NCBI GenBank assembly: GCA_028641055.1
Contig: CM054060.1
Location: 164,386,954-164,450,953 of the forward strand
DNA length: 64,000 bases
Source: Alopecurus myosuroides
Lineage: Eukaryota > Streptophyta > Magnoliopsida > Poales > Poaceae
Reading direction: 5' to 3'
Part shown: positions 13,297-25,262 of the stretch, one piece after another
Position numbering within the stretch: position 1 is the first letter of the stretch
How the letters are laid out: each line of letters begins with the position of its first letter
Notes under the pieces: generated by a model
The model's database searches: none
The model's input: the letters and a program-made list of their open reading frames with translations, nothing else
What the model was told of the DNA's origin: nothing
Position numbers and translations under genes: made by a program

Positions 13297-16200
13297 TGTA
13301 ACACCCGGGGTTTTTCCCAAATAGAAAGTTGCTTGTTGTTTTCTTTTTCATCGCATAGCATTATGCATCATATTCATTGCACTTGTTTTCAAACCAACCT
13401 AAAAATTCAAACCAATTTTAACTTCTCAAACAAAGCACCTTTGCTAACAACTCAAATTGTTTTCATGAAGAATTTGAGTTGGAATTAGTTTTGCTTGGTT
13501 ATTTCAAAAATCATTTTCTTTATGAAACACTATTTGAAATTAAATTGGAAAATTCAAAACAATTGGCAATTTGAAATTTTTGAGAATAAAGTTAACATAC
13601 ATTTGAATCTTGCTGTTTGGTAATTCAATAAAAATTATTGCATAAAATAAAACCCTCAAAAAAACCTATTCCTTTTCTCTCTCTCTCTTTCCTACAAAAA
13701 AAATGTGCAAAAAGAAAATAGAAGCAAAAAAAATGAGCAAGGGAGGGCAGGCCAGCCCAATTGGGCCAGCCCACCACACCCCTTCGAGGCCCCCCCACCT
13801 TTCTTCCTCCTCCATACAGGAGGACGTCATCCTCCCCACCGAACCCCCACCTGCTCCCACCTCCTCCTCCCTATTTCTACCCTCTTCCCCCTCCAAACCC
13901 TAGCCGCCTCCTTCCTCTCCTCCTCCTAGCCGCCGCCCCCCCCTCTCTTCTTCCTCCTCCTTCCCCTCCCTTTTCTCTCTGTAATTCTGCTCCACTTTCT
14001 GAATTTCCTGATGCTGTGCCATGGCCGGAGTTTGGAGAGCTTGGCGCGGTACCCGTGGTCACCGTCGGGCCCCGTTTCCCGCGGGAATGGAAACGGGGCA
14101 TCACCCTCGTCGTCCCCGTCTGCTTGGTCGGCGCGGAGGTCCACCAGCGAGGCCACGCCATCGCCGGAATTTCGCCGCCAACCTGCTGCCTACTGCTGCG
14201 AACATCAGCCATGATCGCCTGCTCCCGAACGCTCGGGCACGGTGAGCACTCCCCCTCGCCCTCTCTCCTCTCTCCACTCCCCTCTCCCCCTTCTCCTCTT
14301 CCCTCAGCACCCACGCCGGCCACAGCGGCAGCGCAGCAGCGCCTGGACGCCGGCCGTCGTCTCCGATCCGTCCTCATACGTTCAGTTGCTTGAATTTCGT
14401 CAGGCCCCGCACATGCTACCTCAAAAAAACCACGATCTGTACCTAATCAAACCGAGCGACCAGCCCAGATGGTAACACACCCTTGCGCGCAAGCCCGAGC
14501 CCCGTGTTCGATCCCCCCTTTCCGCAGCAAAAGCCACACCTTTTCTGCCCTTTTTCCTTTTTTTTTGCCCGAATTCCAGAAAAGCAGATCTGTTTCTTTA
14601 ATTCTAAAATCAATAACAAATTGAATTTTGCTCCAATTTGAATGATTCAAATTCCTGTGGATTCATAATTTTGTTCTCTTTCTGTTAATGTCAAAATTGC
14701 AACATGTTTCTGTAATAATTTTTGCATTAAATAATTAATTACAGAAAATGCAATTAAAAGTTGAAACTTTGGAATTTCATAACTTTAGTTCTGTTCATCC
14801 AATTTGAGCAAACTTGGGCTCTAAAAATTTGTCTTAACAAACTCTACACGTTGGTATTTTATTTGGTCACAATTGAATTAAATTTGAACATGTTTCCTTC
14901 TGTTTACTAAAAAGGGCAGAATAAGAATGTTTACGAAAAATTGCATAATAAATTTAATAATAACCCAAAAACTATGTTTAATAGCTCAAAATGTTCAGTG
15001 AAACATTGGCTACATGTTTTCAACCTTTTCAATGCAAATTGTTTACTGTTTTTCCCAATTAAAAGTGGTGCAATAATTCAATGCTTTAATTAAACCTTTT
15101 AAATTGCAAAATTCATAACTTGGGCAATTCAAATCCAATTCCAACATGTAAAATATGGTTTCCATGCAAAGTTGAACAAGCTTTCCAAATATAAACTTTG
15201 TTTTCTATTTTGAATAAATTAAATTGCTGAAAACAACTATTTCTTAATTAATGCATTTAAAATTGTCAATTTAATAACTTGCTCATCTAAAATCCAAATT
15301 CAACAAATGAAACATGTTTTCCATCTAAAATTTTGTGTTCTTTCCAAATATAAATTTTGTTGTCTGTTTTGAACAATTAAAATGGGTGAAAACAATGAAT
15401 GCTTGTGTAACTCATTTAAGAAGCCAAATTTTATAACTTTATAAATAAAATTCCAAACTTGATAAACAACATTTCAAATTGAAGATATTGTTGTTTTCTT
15501 ATTGTTTTCCTCATCCATGCATCATTCTAATCAACTTTCACATGATGGTTATTTGTAGATCATTTAATTCAACATTAATTCATGGGCTTTTCCATATGCA
15601 ATCCAAATTGCATATGGGCCCATTTAATATGTTTACCATGTCAACTGGTTTACTTTGATGCACCAATTAATTATCATGCATATAAAATAGGATCATGCTG
15701 GATCTTTTGCCGTAGTAGTAATTGTTGCCTCCGGTGTTTGTTCTAGTTCGTTGCTTCTTCGCGGATAGGACGTTGAGATGGTGTGAGCAACGACAAGTTC
15801 TTCGGATGTACCTCTACTTGCTGGATTCCAGGCAAGTATACTCACTTGCTACCTATGGCTGCCTTTCATCACTTGTTACCGATTCTTTCCGTTTTCCTTA
15901 TGCTAGCCTTATGATTCGATGCTTGTGTCTCGATCCTATCATATGTTACCTTGCAGCCATGATATAGCCTTCCTTCCACTTCCTATTAACTGTTGATTGT
16001 TTACCTTGTTGGCCCTCGTGTCGTAGTTGCATGCTTAGTGTTGTTTGCGCTCAAGTCTTGTTGTCCGTCTTATCACCTGTTTAGTTTGATAGTTGGGTTT
16101 CAATTCAATCAACAACATGTTAATGTTTTGGGTAATAATAATTTGATGATAAGGCACCGGCAGGAGGCCCGGCGTGGTTTTGAGGCCTGCTAGTGTCGAC

Positions 16201-17421
16201 CCTAATTAGGAAAAGGGTCTTGTCCATTGATCCATGATGAGCGCACTAACCGCATGTGGGAAGCGAGTATGGGCGCCCCCCGCAATTCTGATTCGATTCG
16301 CATCTCGTCCAAATCGCCTCATTTAGTTCGGGTTTTCCATTTGCTGCATGCATATGCAGGTGCGAACCCTTGGCGCCAGGGTGGAACTTTTGTAGTCGGC
16401 ATTTAGGGAGACACGTTCTTAGAGTGCTATGAGGGTCCCCTTTTCTTCGTGGGGCTTGATTAGCCGTGCGCTCAACTGCACCGGGTTCTTTGGGCTTGAT
16501 GCGAAGAAGAGTTGGGTTGTGTTGAGTACCTCGCTTGGTGGGTTGACCCCCCGTCTGGCGGGTTATTCTTACGTGTACGGCCAAATTGGTGCATCCCTGC
16601 AGGGTTAAATCTTCTCGAGAAGCCGTGTTGTCCGCGGTTATGGATGACTTGGTGAAAGTGCTGGCTAACAAGTACTCAGACAACTTACACCTAATGATAA
16701 TAACTTGACTAGTAATATAGTATTACCTTCACCATATAAATGAATGTCACCCTAATCAACAATGTGAGTTTCCTTGGGTTGCTTCCTTAGTAGGGGGTAA
16801 CATTGGATGGGTATTGTTTGGTGAGTAGTTGTAGTTGGTTCTGATACGCTATCTTATCCCTTTCTTTTAGCCGGATGTTGTAGCGCGTCCCTGTAGTTAG
16901 TTAGTGCAGCCAGCTGCCGCTTCTTTGCAATATTCCATTCCTTTCCGTTGTACCCAAAGTATTTGTATCTTGTGATGATTGGTTACGCTGGTATCTTGTG
17001 AGTATGGGTTATCCACTTGCCAGTACTTAACCGTACTGACCCACGAATCTTTTTCGTGGCTGCATATTCCACATTGCAGTCAACAGGTTTGAAGTCCGAC
17101 GACGTTAGCTTGGGAATCCCTCCGGCTTGGCCTGGGCAGGGATTGGACGCCATCGGTTATCTCCAGGACTCTTAGTCCGATTTGTATCTTGTCCGTAGTC
17201 GGACACTATGTTGTTTCTTCCGCTGTCATTTGGATCTTTGTATTGTATCAGCTGTATCTTTGACTCGTTTGAGTCATCTTGTATATATCTTTTCTGTTGT
17301 TGTTGCGGAATATTCGTGAACTGTTGTAATGTTATCACAAGTGACAACCTGGAATCGGTTATTATGTGGGTTCTGGCGGGAATGCTGAAATCTGCATAGT
17401 GCCCGATCTCGGGGCGTCACA
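13297..17421 (+). repeat. Family B LTR 3
   Basis: Closest to LTR 2. Ends in GGGGCGTCACA and is followed directly by the target duplication and the reverse-complement remainder of the solo LTR. No PBS or internal domain follows. Confidence 0.93.
14458..14515 (+). other. tRNA-like segment in B LTR 3
   Basis: A-box-like CCAGCCCAGATGGTAAC and the same mutated B box as LTR 2 (GTGTTCGATCC). Confidence 0.5.
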
Positions 17422-18977
17422 AGACGGACAACAAGACTTGAGCGCAAACAACACTAAGCATGCAACTACGACACGAGGGCCAACAAGGTAAACAAACAAC
17501 AGTTGATAGGAAGTGGGAGGAAGGCTATATCATGGTTGCAAGGTAAACATATGATAGGATCGAGACACAAGCATCGAATCAAAAGGCTAGAGTAAGAACA
17601 ACGGAAAGAATCGGTAACAAGTGATGAAAGGCAGCCATAGGCAGCAAGTGAGTATACTTGCCTGGAATCCAGCAAGTAGAGGTACATCCGAAGAACTTGT
17701 CGTTGCTCACATCATCTCAACGTCCTATCCGCGAAGAAGCAACGAACTAGAACAAACACCGGATGTAATAATTACTACTACGGCAAAAGATCCAGCATGA
17801 TCAAGATATGGATGCATGACAGGTTTAAGGATGCATCAAAGATAAACTAGTTGACATAAGGAAACATATTTAAATGGGCACATATGCAATTTGGGTTGCA
17901 TATAGAAAGGCCCAAGAATTAAAGTTGAATTAAGTGATCTACAAATAACCATCATGTGAAAGTTGATTAGAATGATGCATGGATGATGAAAACAATAATA
18001 AACAACAATAGCTTCAATTTGAAAAGGTGTTTACCAAGTTTAGAATTTTATTTATCAAAGTTATGAAATTTGGCTTCTTAAATGGTTTACACAAGCATTT
18101 GTTGTTTTCACCCATTTTAATTGTTCAAAACAGATAACAAAATTTATATTTGGAAAGAACACAAAATTTTAGATGGAAAACATATTTCATTTGTTGAATT
18201 TGGATTTTAGATGAGCAAGTTATTAAATTGACAATTTTAAAGGCATTAATTAAGAAACAGTTGTTTTCAGCAATTTAAATTGTTCAAAACAGAAAACAAA
18301 GTTGATATTTGCAAATTTCATTCAATTTTGCATGGAAAACATATTTTACATGTTGGAATTGGTTTTGAATTGCCCAAGTTATGAATTTTGCAATTTAAAA
18401 GGGTTTAATTAAAGCATTGAATTATTGCACCACTTTTAATTAGGAAAAACAGTAAACAAATTGTATTGAAAAGGTGGAAAACATGTAGCCAATGTTTCAC
18501 TGAACATTTTGAGCTATTAAACACAATTTTTGGGTTATTCTTGAATTTATTATGCAATTTTCCATAACCATTCTTATTCTGCCCTTTTTAGTAAACAGAG
18601 GGAAACATGTTCGAAATTATTTCAATTGTGACCAAATAAAATACCAATGTGTAGAGTTTGTTAAGACAAATTTTTAGAGCCCAAGTTTGATCAATTTGGG
18701 TGAACCGAACTCAAGTTATGAAATTCCAAAGTTTCAACTTTTAATTGCATTTTCTGTAATTAATTATTTAATGCAAAAATTATTACAGAAACATGTTGCA
18801 AACTTGACATTAACAGGAAGAGCACAAAATTATGAATCCACAGAAACTTGAATCGTTGAAATTGGATCAAAATTCAATTTGTTATTGATTTTAGAATTAA
18901 AGAATCAGATCTGTTTTCTGGAATTCGAGAAATAACAGAAAAAAGAGGAAAAAAGGGGTTGGCTTTGTGCCTAAGGG

Positions 18978-19033
18978 GATTCGAACCCGGGGCTGCTGGG
19001 GCGTGCGACAGGGTGCTAACCAGTGGGCTAGTG
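18978..19033 (-). other. tRNA-like segment in the B solo LTR, best preserved
   Basis: On the minus strand TAGCCCACTGGTTAGCAC fits the A box well and GGTTCGAATCC fits the B box exactly, about 38 bases apart. This older copy looks more tRNA-like than the inner LTRs, so the tRNA-derived state is probably ancestral for the family. Confidence 0.65.
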
Positions 19034-20172
19034 ATCCGTTTGTGAAAGGATACAGAGGTGCGGGCTTTTGAGGTGGTGCGGGTGGCCTGACGAAAACTGA
19101 ACCATGTTCAGGTAACTCAACGTACCGCGGACAGATCGACCATGGCGATGATCGACGGGCTGCTGCGGCTAGCGGCGCGCGGGGCGCTGTCGTGCGCTCG
19201 CCCACGGAGGGAGAAGCGAAGGGGGAGAGGGGAGAGGAGAGGAGAGAGGGCGAGGGGGAGCGCTCACCGTGCTACTGTCGAAACTGACGGAGGCGAGGGA
19301 GAGGTAGCAGCGGCCGGCGACGGGGGAAGCCCACGGCCTCCCTAGGGCATCCCCGACCATGGCGTGGCGTCCAGCACGGAGAGGGAGCGACGGGGGTTCC
19401 ATTCCCGTTGTCGGTGCGGCTCGACGGCGAGCGTGGCGGTGGCGCAAGGAGCTCCAAGCATCCGGCCATGGAGGCCATGGTAAGGTACAGGGAAGAAATT
19501 ACAGAGAGAAGGAGAAGGGAGGAAGAGGGAATGGCGGCGGTGGAGATGGAGGAGGAGGAAGGAGGCGGCTAGGGTTTGGGAAGGAGGGGGAGAGGGAGCT
19601 ATAAAGGGAAGGGGAGGAGCAGGTGGAGGGGACCTCGTGACAGCGACCTCCCCCCTCCTGTTATGTCCGTACGAGGAAGAAAGGGGGGGTTGGGCTGTTG
19701 GGCTGGTTGGTCCTGGCTGCCTCCCCTTTTGCTGGTTTTCTTTCTTTTTTCTTTTGTTTCTCCTTTTTTTTGTAGGAAAGAAAAGGAGACAAAAGGAATA
19801 AGACTTTTGGTGTTTGCATTTTAGTGAATAATTTTATTGAATTACCAAAACAGCAAGATTCCAAGGTAAGTGTGCTTATTTCCAAATATTTGAAATTGCC
19901 AAATGATTTGAATTGTTATTTAAAATTTCAAATAGGGTTTCATAAAGGATGGTTTTTGAAATAACCAAGCAAAATTTAATTCCAACTCAAATTCTTAATG
20001 AAAACAATTTGAGTTGATAACAAAGGTGCTTTGTTTGAGAAGTTAAAATTGGTTTGAATTTTTAGGTTGGTTTGAAAACAAGTGCAATGCATATTATGCA
20101 TGATGCTATGCGATGAAAAAGAAAACAACAAGCAACTTTCTATTTGGGAAAAACCCCGGGTGTTACAGAAAC

Positions 20173-22948
20173 ACAAAGGTGCTATTGGTTATACTCTTGA
20201 TGATTTGAAGGGGATTTCTCCTACTATATGTCAGCATGCTATTAATATTGAACCTGATGCAAAGCCAGTTGTTGAACATCAATGTTTTTTAAATCTTAAG
20301 ATGAAGGATGTGGTAAGAAATGAGGTATTAAAACTCCTTGATGCTGGTATTATTTATCCTATTGCTGATAGTAGATGGGTTAGTCATGTGCATTGTGTCC
20401 CTAAGAAAGGAGGGATGACTGTTGTGTCAAATGAAAATAATGAACTTATTCCTCAAAGAGTAGTGGTTGGTTATAGGATGTGTATTGATTTTAGGAAAGT
20501 TAATAAGGTTACTAGGAAAGATTAATATCCTTTGCCTTTTATTGATCAAATGTTAGAAAGGTTGTCTAAGAAAACTCATTTCTGCTTCCTTGATAGTTAT
20601 TCTGGGTTTTCTCAAATTGCTGTTAAAAAGCTTGATCAAGAGAAAACAACGTTCACTTGTCCTTATGGAACCTATGCTTATAGACGTTTCCCTTTTGGTT
20701 TATGTAAAGCTCCTGCTACTTTTCAAAGATGCATGTCTACAATCTTTTGTGGTTTTTGTGAAGAAATTGTGGAAGTTTTCATGGATGATTTCTCCGTCTA
20801 TGGAACTTCTTTTGATAATTGTTTGCAGAATCTTGATAAAGTTTTGCAGAGATGTGAGGAGACTAATCTTCTTCTTAACTGGGAGAAATGCCATTTTATG
20901 GTTAATGGAGGAATTGTTCTTGGACATAAAATCTCTGAAAAGAGGTATTGAAGTTGATAGAGCTAAAGTTGAAGCTATTGAGAAAATGCCCTGTCCCAGG
21001 GATGTTAAAGGTATTCGTAGTATTCTTGGTCATGCTGGTTTCTATAGAAGGTTTATTAAAGATTTCTCTAAAAATATCAAAACCTCTTACTAATCTTCTG
21101 CAAAAAGATGTACCATTTGTTTTTTATGAAGATTGTAAAGAAGCTTTTGAAAATTTAAAGAAGGCTTTAATATATGCCCCTATTGTTCAACCACCTGATT
21201 GGAATTTACCATTTGAAATTATGTGTGATGCTAGTGATTATGCTATAGGTGTTGTTCTAGGACAGCGGGTAGATAAGAAGTTAAATGTTATTCATTATGC
21301 TAGTAAAACTCTTGATTCTGCTCAAAAGAATTATGCTACCACCGAGAAAGAGTTCCTAGCTGTGGTTTTTTGCTTGTGATAAATTTAGGCAGTATATTGT
21401 TGATTCTGAAGTTACTATTCATACTGGTCATGCTGCTATTAAGTACCTTATGGAAAATAAAGATGCTAAGCCTAGGCTTATTAGATGAGTGCTTATCTTA
21501 CAAGAGTTTGATTTACATATTGCGGATATGAAGGGTGTTGAAAATCCTGTTGCTGATAATTTGTCTAGATTAGAATATATTTCTGATGACCCTATTCCTG
21601 TTAATGATACTTTTTCTAATGAACAGTTAGCTGCAATAAAAGTGATCTCTCAAGAGATTCCTTTGTATGCTGATTATGCTAACTTTATTGTTTTGAAGTA
21701 TTTGCCTCGTTCCTTTACAACTCAGCAAAGAAGAAAATTCTTCTCTGATTTGAGGCATTATTTTTGGGATGACCCACACTTATATAACGAGAGATATTGA
21801 GAAAATGTCATAGTAGTGCCTATGGAGGACATCACGCTGGAGATAGAACTTCACATAAAGTTCTACAATCAGGTTTTTATTGGCCTACTCTCTTTAAAGA
21901 TGCTAGAAAATTTATTTTGTCTTATGATCAATGTCAAAGGGTTGGAAATATTTCTAGACGTAATGAAATGCATGTGAATTATTCTCTTGTTATTGAACCA
22001 TTTGATTGTTGGGGTTTTGACTTTATGGGTCCTTTCCCTCCTTCACAAGGCTACACTCATATTCTTGTTGATGTTGATTATGTTACTAAATGTGTAGAAG
22101 CTATACCTACTAAAAGTGCTGATGGTGAAACCTCTTTAAAAATGCTTAAGGACATTATTTTCCCTAGGTTTGGTGTACCTAGATATCTTATGACTGATGG
22201 GGGTTCTCATTTTATTCATGGTGGTTTTAGAAAAATCCTTGCAAAATATGATGTTAATCATAGAATTGCCTCACCCTATCATCCTCAAACTAGTGGGCAA
22301 GTAGAATTATCAAATAGAGATATCAAATCTATCTTGCAAAAGACTGTTAACAAATCTAAAAAATTGGGCTAAGAAATTAAATGATGCTCCGTGGGCTTAT
22401 AGAACTGCTTAAAAAAATCCCATGGGCATGTCTCCTTATAAAATGGTTTATGGAAAAGCTTGTCACTTGCCCCTAGAATTAGAACACAAAGCTTATTGGG
22501 CAGTGAAAGATCTAAATAGAGATTTTAAACTTGTTAGTGAGAAAAGGCTGCTTGACTTAAGTTCTTTAGATGAATGGAGGAGTGAAGCATATGTAAATGC
22601 TAAGATCTTTAAAGAGAAATTTAAAAGGTGGCATGATAAGAGAATTATTAAAAGAGAATTCCATGTTGGTGAGAAAGTGCTATTGTATAGGTCTCGTCTC
22701 AGATTTTTTGCAGGAAAATTACTCTCGAGATGGGAAGGACCTTTTGTTATCGAAGAGGTATATCGTTCGAGGGAAATAAAATTGTTTCCCTTGAAGACAA
22801 CTCCTCACAAGTGGTGAATGGCCAAAGACTCAAGCATTATATTTTTGGAGATCCTTATAATGAAAATGTTGATTGTATTCAAGCCATGATCCCGGAGGAG
22901 TTTATTAAGAAGCATATTTCAGAAACTGCAGAGTCAGTTTTCGAATAG
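20173..22948 (+). pseudogene. pol: Element A pol (RT, RNase H, integrase), multiply broken
   Basis: Resumes after the B insertion at KGAIGYTLDD. RT shows FRKVNKVT, the catalytic FMDD box (about 20780-20791) and GHAGFYRRFI. RNase H shows MCDASDYAIG, HYASKTLD and TTEKEF. Integrase shows the HHCC region, the D of FDFMGPF, TDGGSHF and GQVELSN, and the C-terminal WEGPFVIEEV. Lesions are a TAA at 20523-20525, frameshifts near 20940, 21070 and 21370, TGA near 21486, frameshifts near 21795 and 22360, TAA near 22410 and a frameshift near 22775. The integrase zinc finger has Tyr where the first Cys is expected (SYDQCQ). It would have copied and integrated the element; this copy cannot. Confidence 0.92.
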
Positions 22949-23065
22949 GTAACAGTTTTGGTAAGAAAACTTTCGCGAAACATCTTTCAACTTATATTTT
23001 TACTATTTTTAGAAAATATGAAATATTATGAGCCGGAAACGAGAGGGAGACGGAGCCCGGAGGCT

Positions 23066-23119
23066 CCACACCATAGGGTGGCACGGGCCCACCCCTGGCC
23101 GCGCTAGCCCATGGTGTGG
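23066..23119. other. Compound hairpin in element A 3' region
   Basis: Outer arms CCACACCAT (23066-23074) and ATGGTGTGG (23111-23119) are perfect inverted repeats. Inner arms GGGTGG (23076-23081) and CCACCC (23089-23094) nest inside. The region is GC-rich and would form a stable RNA structure. Confidence 0.7.
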
Positions 23120-23286
23120 GCGCCCCGGAGACCCTCTCCGACTCGTTTTCGACCTGGACTTTCCTTTCGTTATGAAACTTTTTCCTATATAATCCCCCGG
23201 ATCCCCTGAGGTCCGTATATCGTTTTATTGTTGTGTTTCTGTTTCGAGCTGTTTTCCTGGCAGGAGTTTGGAGTTTCTAGGTCAAG

Positions 23287-23700
23287 ATGTCCTCCTTCAG
23301 CTCTAGCATTGAGGATTACGATGCACGTCATCTTCGACAAATCCAGCAAGACATCCATGAGAGTGCTTTCGCGGGATGGGCGACGGAGGAAGAGATAGAT
23401 GCAAGGAGGGAAGACATGGTCAACAATTTGAGGGAAGAGATCCGGAGGGCTGCACCAGCACCAACGAGGAACCCCACCTTTGTGGGATCCATTAACCTTC
23501 AGTGTCTCTACTCTCATAATGTGCAGGGGACCGTGCCTCAGGATTAAAACCCCAACGTGTTCCCTGTGATAGCTGAAGCACATCGGGTTGCCGATAAATT
23601 CTGCGAACAATATCGTATTCTCAAGGCCGAGGTAGCAATTCTGGAAGCGGAAAACATTGAGCTTCGTCGTATCATCAAAGGCTTTCTGATTCCTCTCTGA
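23287..23700 (+). pseudogene. Small ORF downstream of integrase in element A, internal stop
   Basis: ATG at 23287 (MSSFSSSIEDYDARHL). It reads 86 codons to a TAA at 23545-23547, then continues in the same frame for about 50 codons (VADKFCEQYRILKAEVAILE) to TGA at 23700. The second part has heptad-like spacing suggesting a coiled coil. Athila elements often carry an extra, sometimes envelope-like, ORF here, but I see no signal peptide or membrane segment, so its function is unknown. The internal stop may be a mutation. Confidence 0.5.
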
Positions 23701-24748
23701 GTGATTCCATCTTCACCACCACCACCAAAGAATTGATTCGTCATGAGTATTGGCATCCTCTAGGCTTGTTCCATGCTTGGGGGGATTGTCGCGGTATCAC
23801 ATCACTATCTTTCATCTTTTTACTTTTTCAGTAGAGTCATATCATGAGTAGAGAGGTTATCATATAGGATGGTTTGCAGTATGGAAGTGTCTCTCCCTAG
23901 TTGGTTATCGTTGTATCCGTTGGTGTGAGTTGCCGGTTTGAAATATTAATGAGAAGTTTCATCATTTACTTTCTATGCACATTATTTCAGTTTTCAACTT
24001 CTGTCATATGGTTGAGCCTGCTATTAGTATTTGGTATCACTCTAGAGATCATCAAGTTAATCTAGTTGGTTTTGGCAAACTTAGCTTGGGTCAGCAGAAA
24101 TAATAATTTGAATTGCTAGTATAAGAAAGAGGAATTTGCTTGTTAGCTCATAAACTTAGTATTCACAAGTTAAGATCGCTTGTGCTTTCAATGAAGATTG
24201 CATGATTGGTTTCATCATATGTATATTTGTTTGTTTTCCTTCAACTCTTATGCTTGCTACCCAGCCTTGCTAGCAAAAAAACCCTGTATTGAGAGGGAAT
24301 GCTTCTCGTGCATCCAAACCTTAAACCCAAAACCTTGCCATTTGTGCCCACCGTACCTACCTACATGTGGTATTTCACCGCCACTCCAAGTAAATTACTC
24401 ATGTGCTACCTTTAAAACTTTCAAATTACTCCTGTTTTGTGTTCTTGTTTTAGCTCATGAGGACGCAAATAGAGAATATTTATATCACTTGTTGATTGGA
24501 CTCACACACCTGGACTAGTGGCTTCATCCGCTTATCAAAATGCTAGAAGAGATGGCAGCGGGGTTCCCAGCCCCAAATAATAATACAAATTCTCTTCACT
24601 CTTTTTGCCCCTGATTTACCAGTCAAAGCATAATTGTGTAAACAAAAGAGAAAGAGGGATGACCATCTATACCAGTTGCGTCCTTCTATGGGAGCCTCTA
24701 TTGTGAGTCTAGTTGGCTTATGACGTACTGTATTTTATGTTTGCCATT

Positions 24749-25239
24749 TGTCGAATCCATGACTCAACAAATCCCTTCGGTGAACCTATCGGGTTTCGAT
24801 TAGGAGAACCCATGAGCGCTGGTGGAATCGTCGGCTAGACAGGGGGCGAGATTTACCCAGGTTCGGGGCCCTCGTAGAGGTAAAACCCTTACTCCTGCCT
24901 CTTGTCGATCTGTATTGATGATTAGATCGGTTACAAAGGTGGTGCTCGAATCGAGAGTAGGTCTCGAGTTCAAGGCTTTTGGTCGTGCGGTATTGCTTGG
25001 TCCTCTCTCGGGGGCTCTCCTGGCCTTATATAGGCGGCCAGGTCTCGAGTTCTACCCGGAGAGGACTCCAACCCTAGCTAGATCGGTTACATGTTTCCTA
25101 ACTTAACCCGCAAGTTTAGTGCGGGTGGGATTCACGTGGGCCTTCTGGAGTATTCCAAGGGCTCCTCTTCTTGGGACTTCACCTTGGGCCTGAGAGGGGG
25201 TGTCCTTATCCGCAGGATCCAGAATTCATATCTTCGTCA
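24749..25239 (-). repeat. 3' LTR of element C
   Basis: On the minus strand TGACGAAGATATG... to ...TTCGACA. It contains the TATA sequence 25024-25032 inside a 7-bp inverted repeat (25019-25042). Confidence 0.95.
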
Positions 25240-25262
25240 GTAGCCCCCGAGCGTTTGCTCGA
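25240..25262 (-). promoter_or_regulatory. Polypurine tract of element C
   Basis: Minus-strand CGCTCGGGGGCTAC lies immediately before the 3' LTR, where plus-strand DNA synthesis is primed. The same core recurs inside the element (see findings). Confidence 0.7.

Larger units (their letters stand above)
4023..17421 (+). mobile_element. Tandem family B element: LTR-internal-LTR-internal-LTR
   Basis: Three directly repeated LTRs of 4108, 4123 and 4125 bp are separated by two nearly identical internal domains of 522 and 521 bp. Left flank gataAGAC and right flank AGACggac give a target duplication of AGAC; a fifth A is shared with the LTR end. The internal domains encode no retrotransposon protein, so this is a non-autonomous element with very large LTRs and a tiny interior. 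Pol functions would have to be supplied in trans. The duplicated interior is not the product of ordinary integration and implies unequal recombination or template switching. Confidence 0.93.
2671..20167 (-). mobile_element. Antisense solo LTR of family B, split by a tandem B insertion
   Basis: 2671-4022 is the reverse complement of the 3' third of the B LTR, and 17422-20167 is the reverse complement of the remaining 5' part. Together they make one LTR of about 4.1 kb, reading TGTAACACCCGGGG... to ...GGGGCGTCACA on the minus strand. It is flanked by gaaac (2666-2670 and 20168-20172). No internal domain remains, so this is a solo LTR formed by LTR-LTR recombination. It interrupts element A pol between protease and RT. 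It is clearly more diverged than the three inner LTRs. Confidence 0.93.
22949..24743 (+). other. Element A 3' region after integrase, up to the C insertion
   Basis: Contains a GC-rich hairpin (23066-23119), a TATA-like run TATATAATCC (23186-23195) and the small reading frame at 23287-23700. The rest (about 23701-24743) shows no gene; it is AT-rich untranslated sequence typical of this position in Athila elements. Confidence 0.7.
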
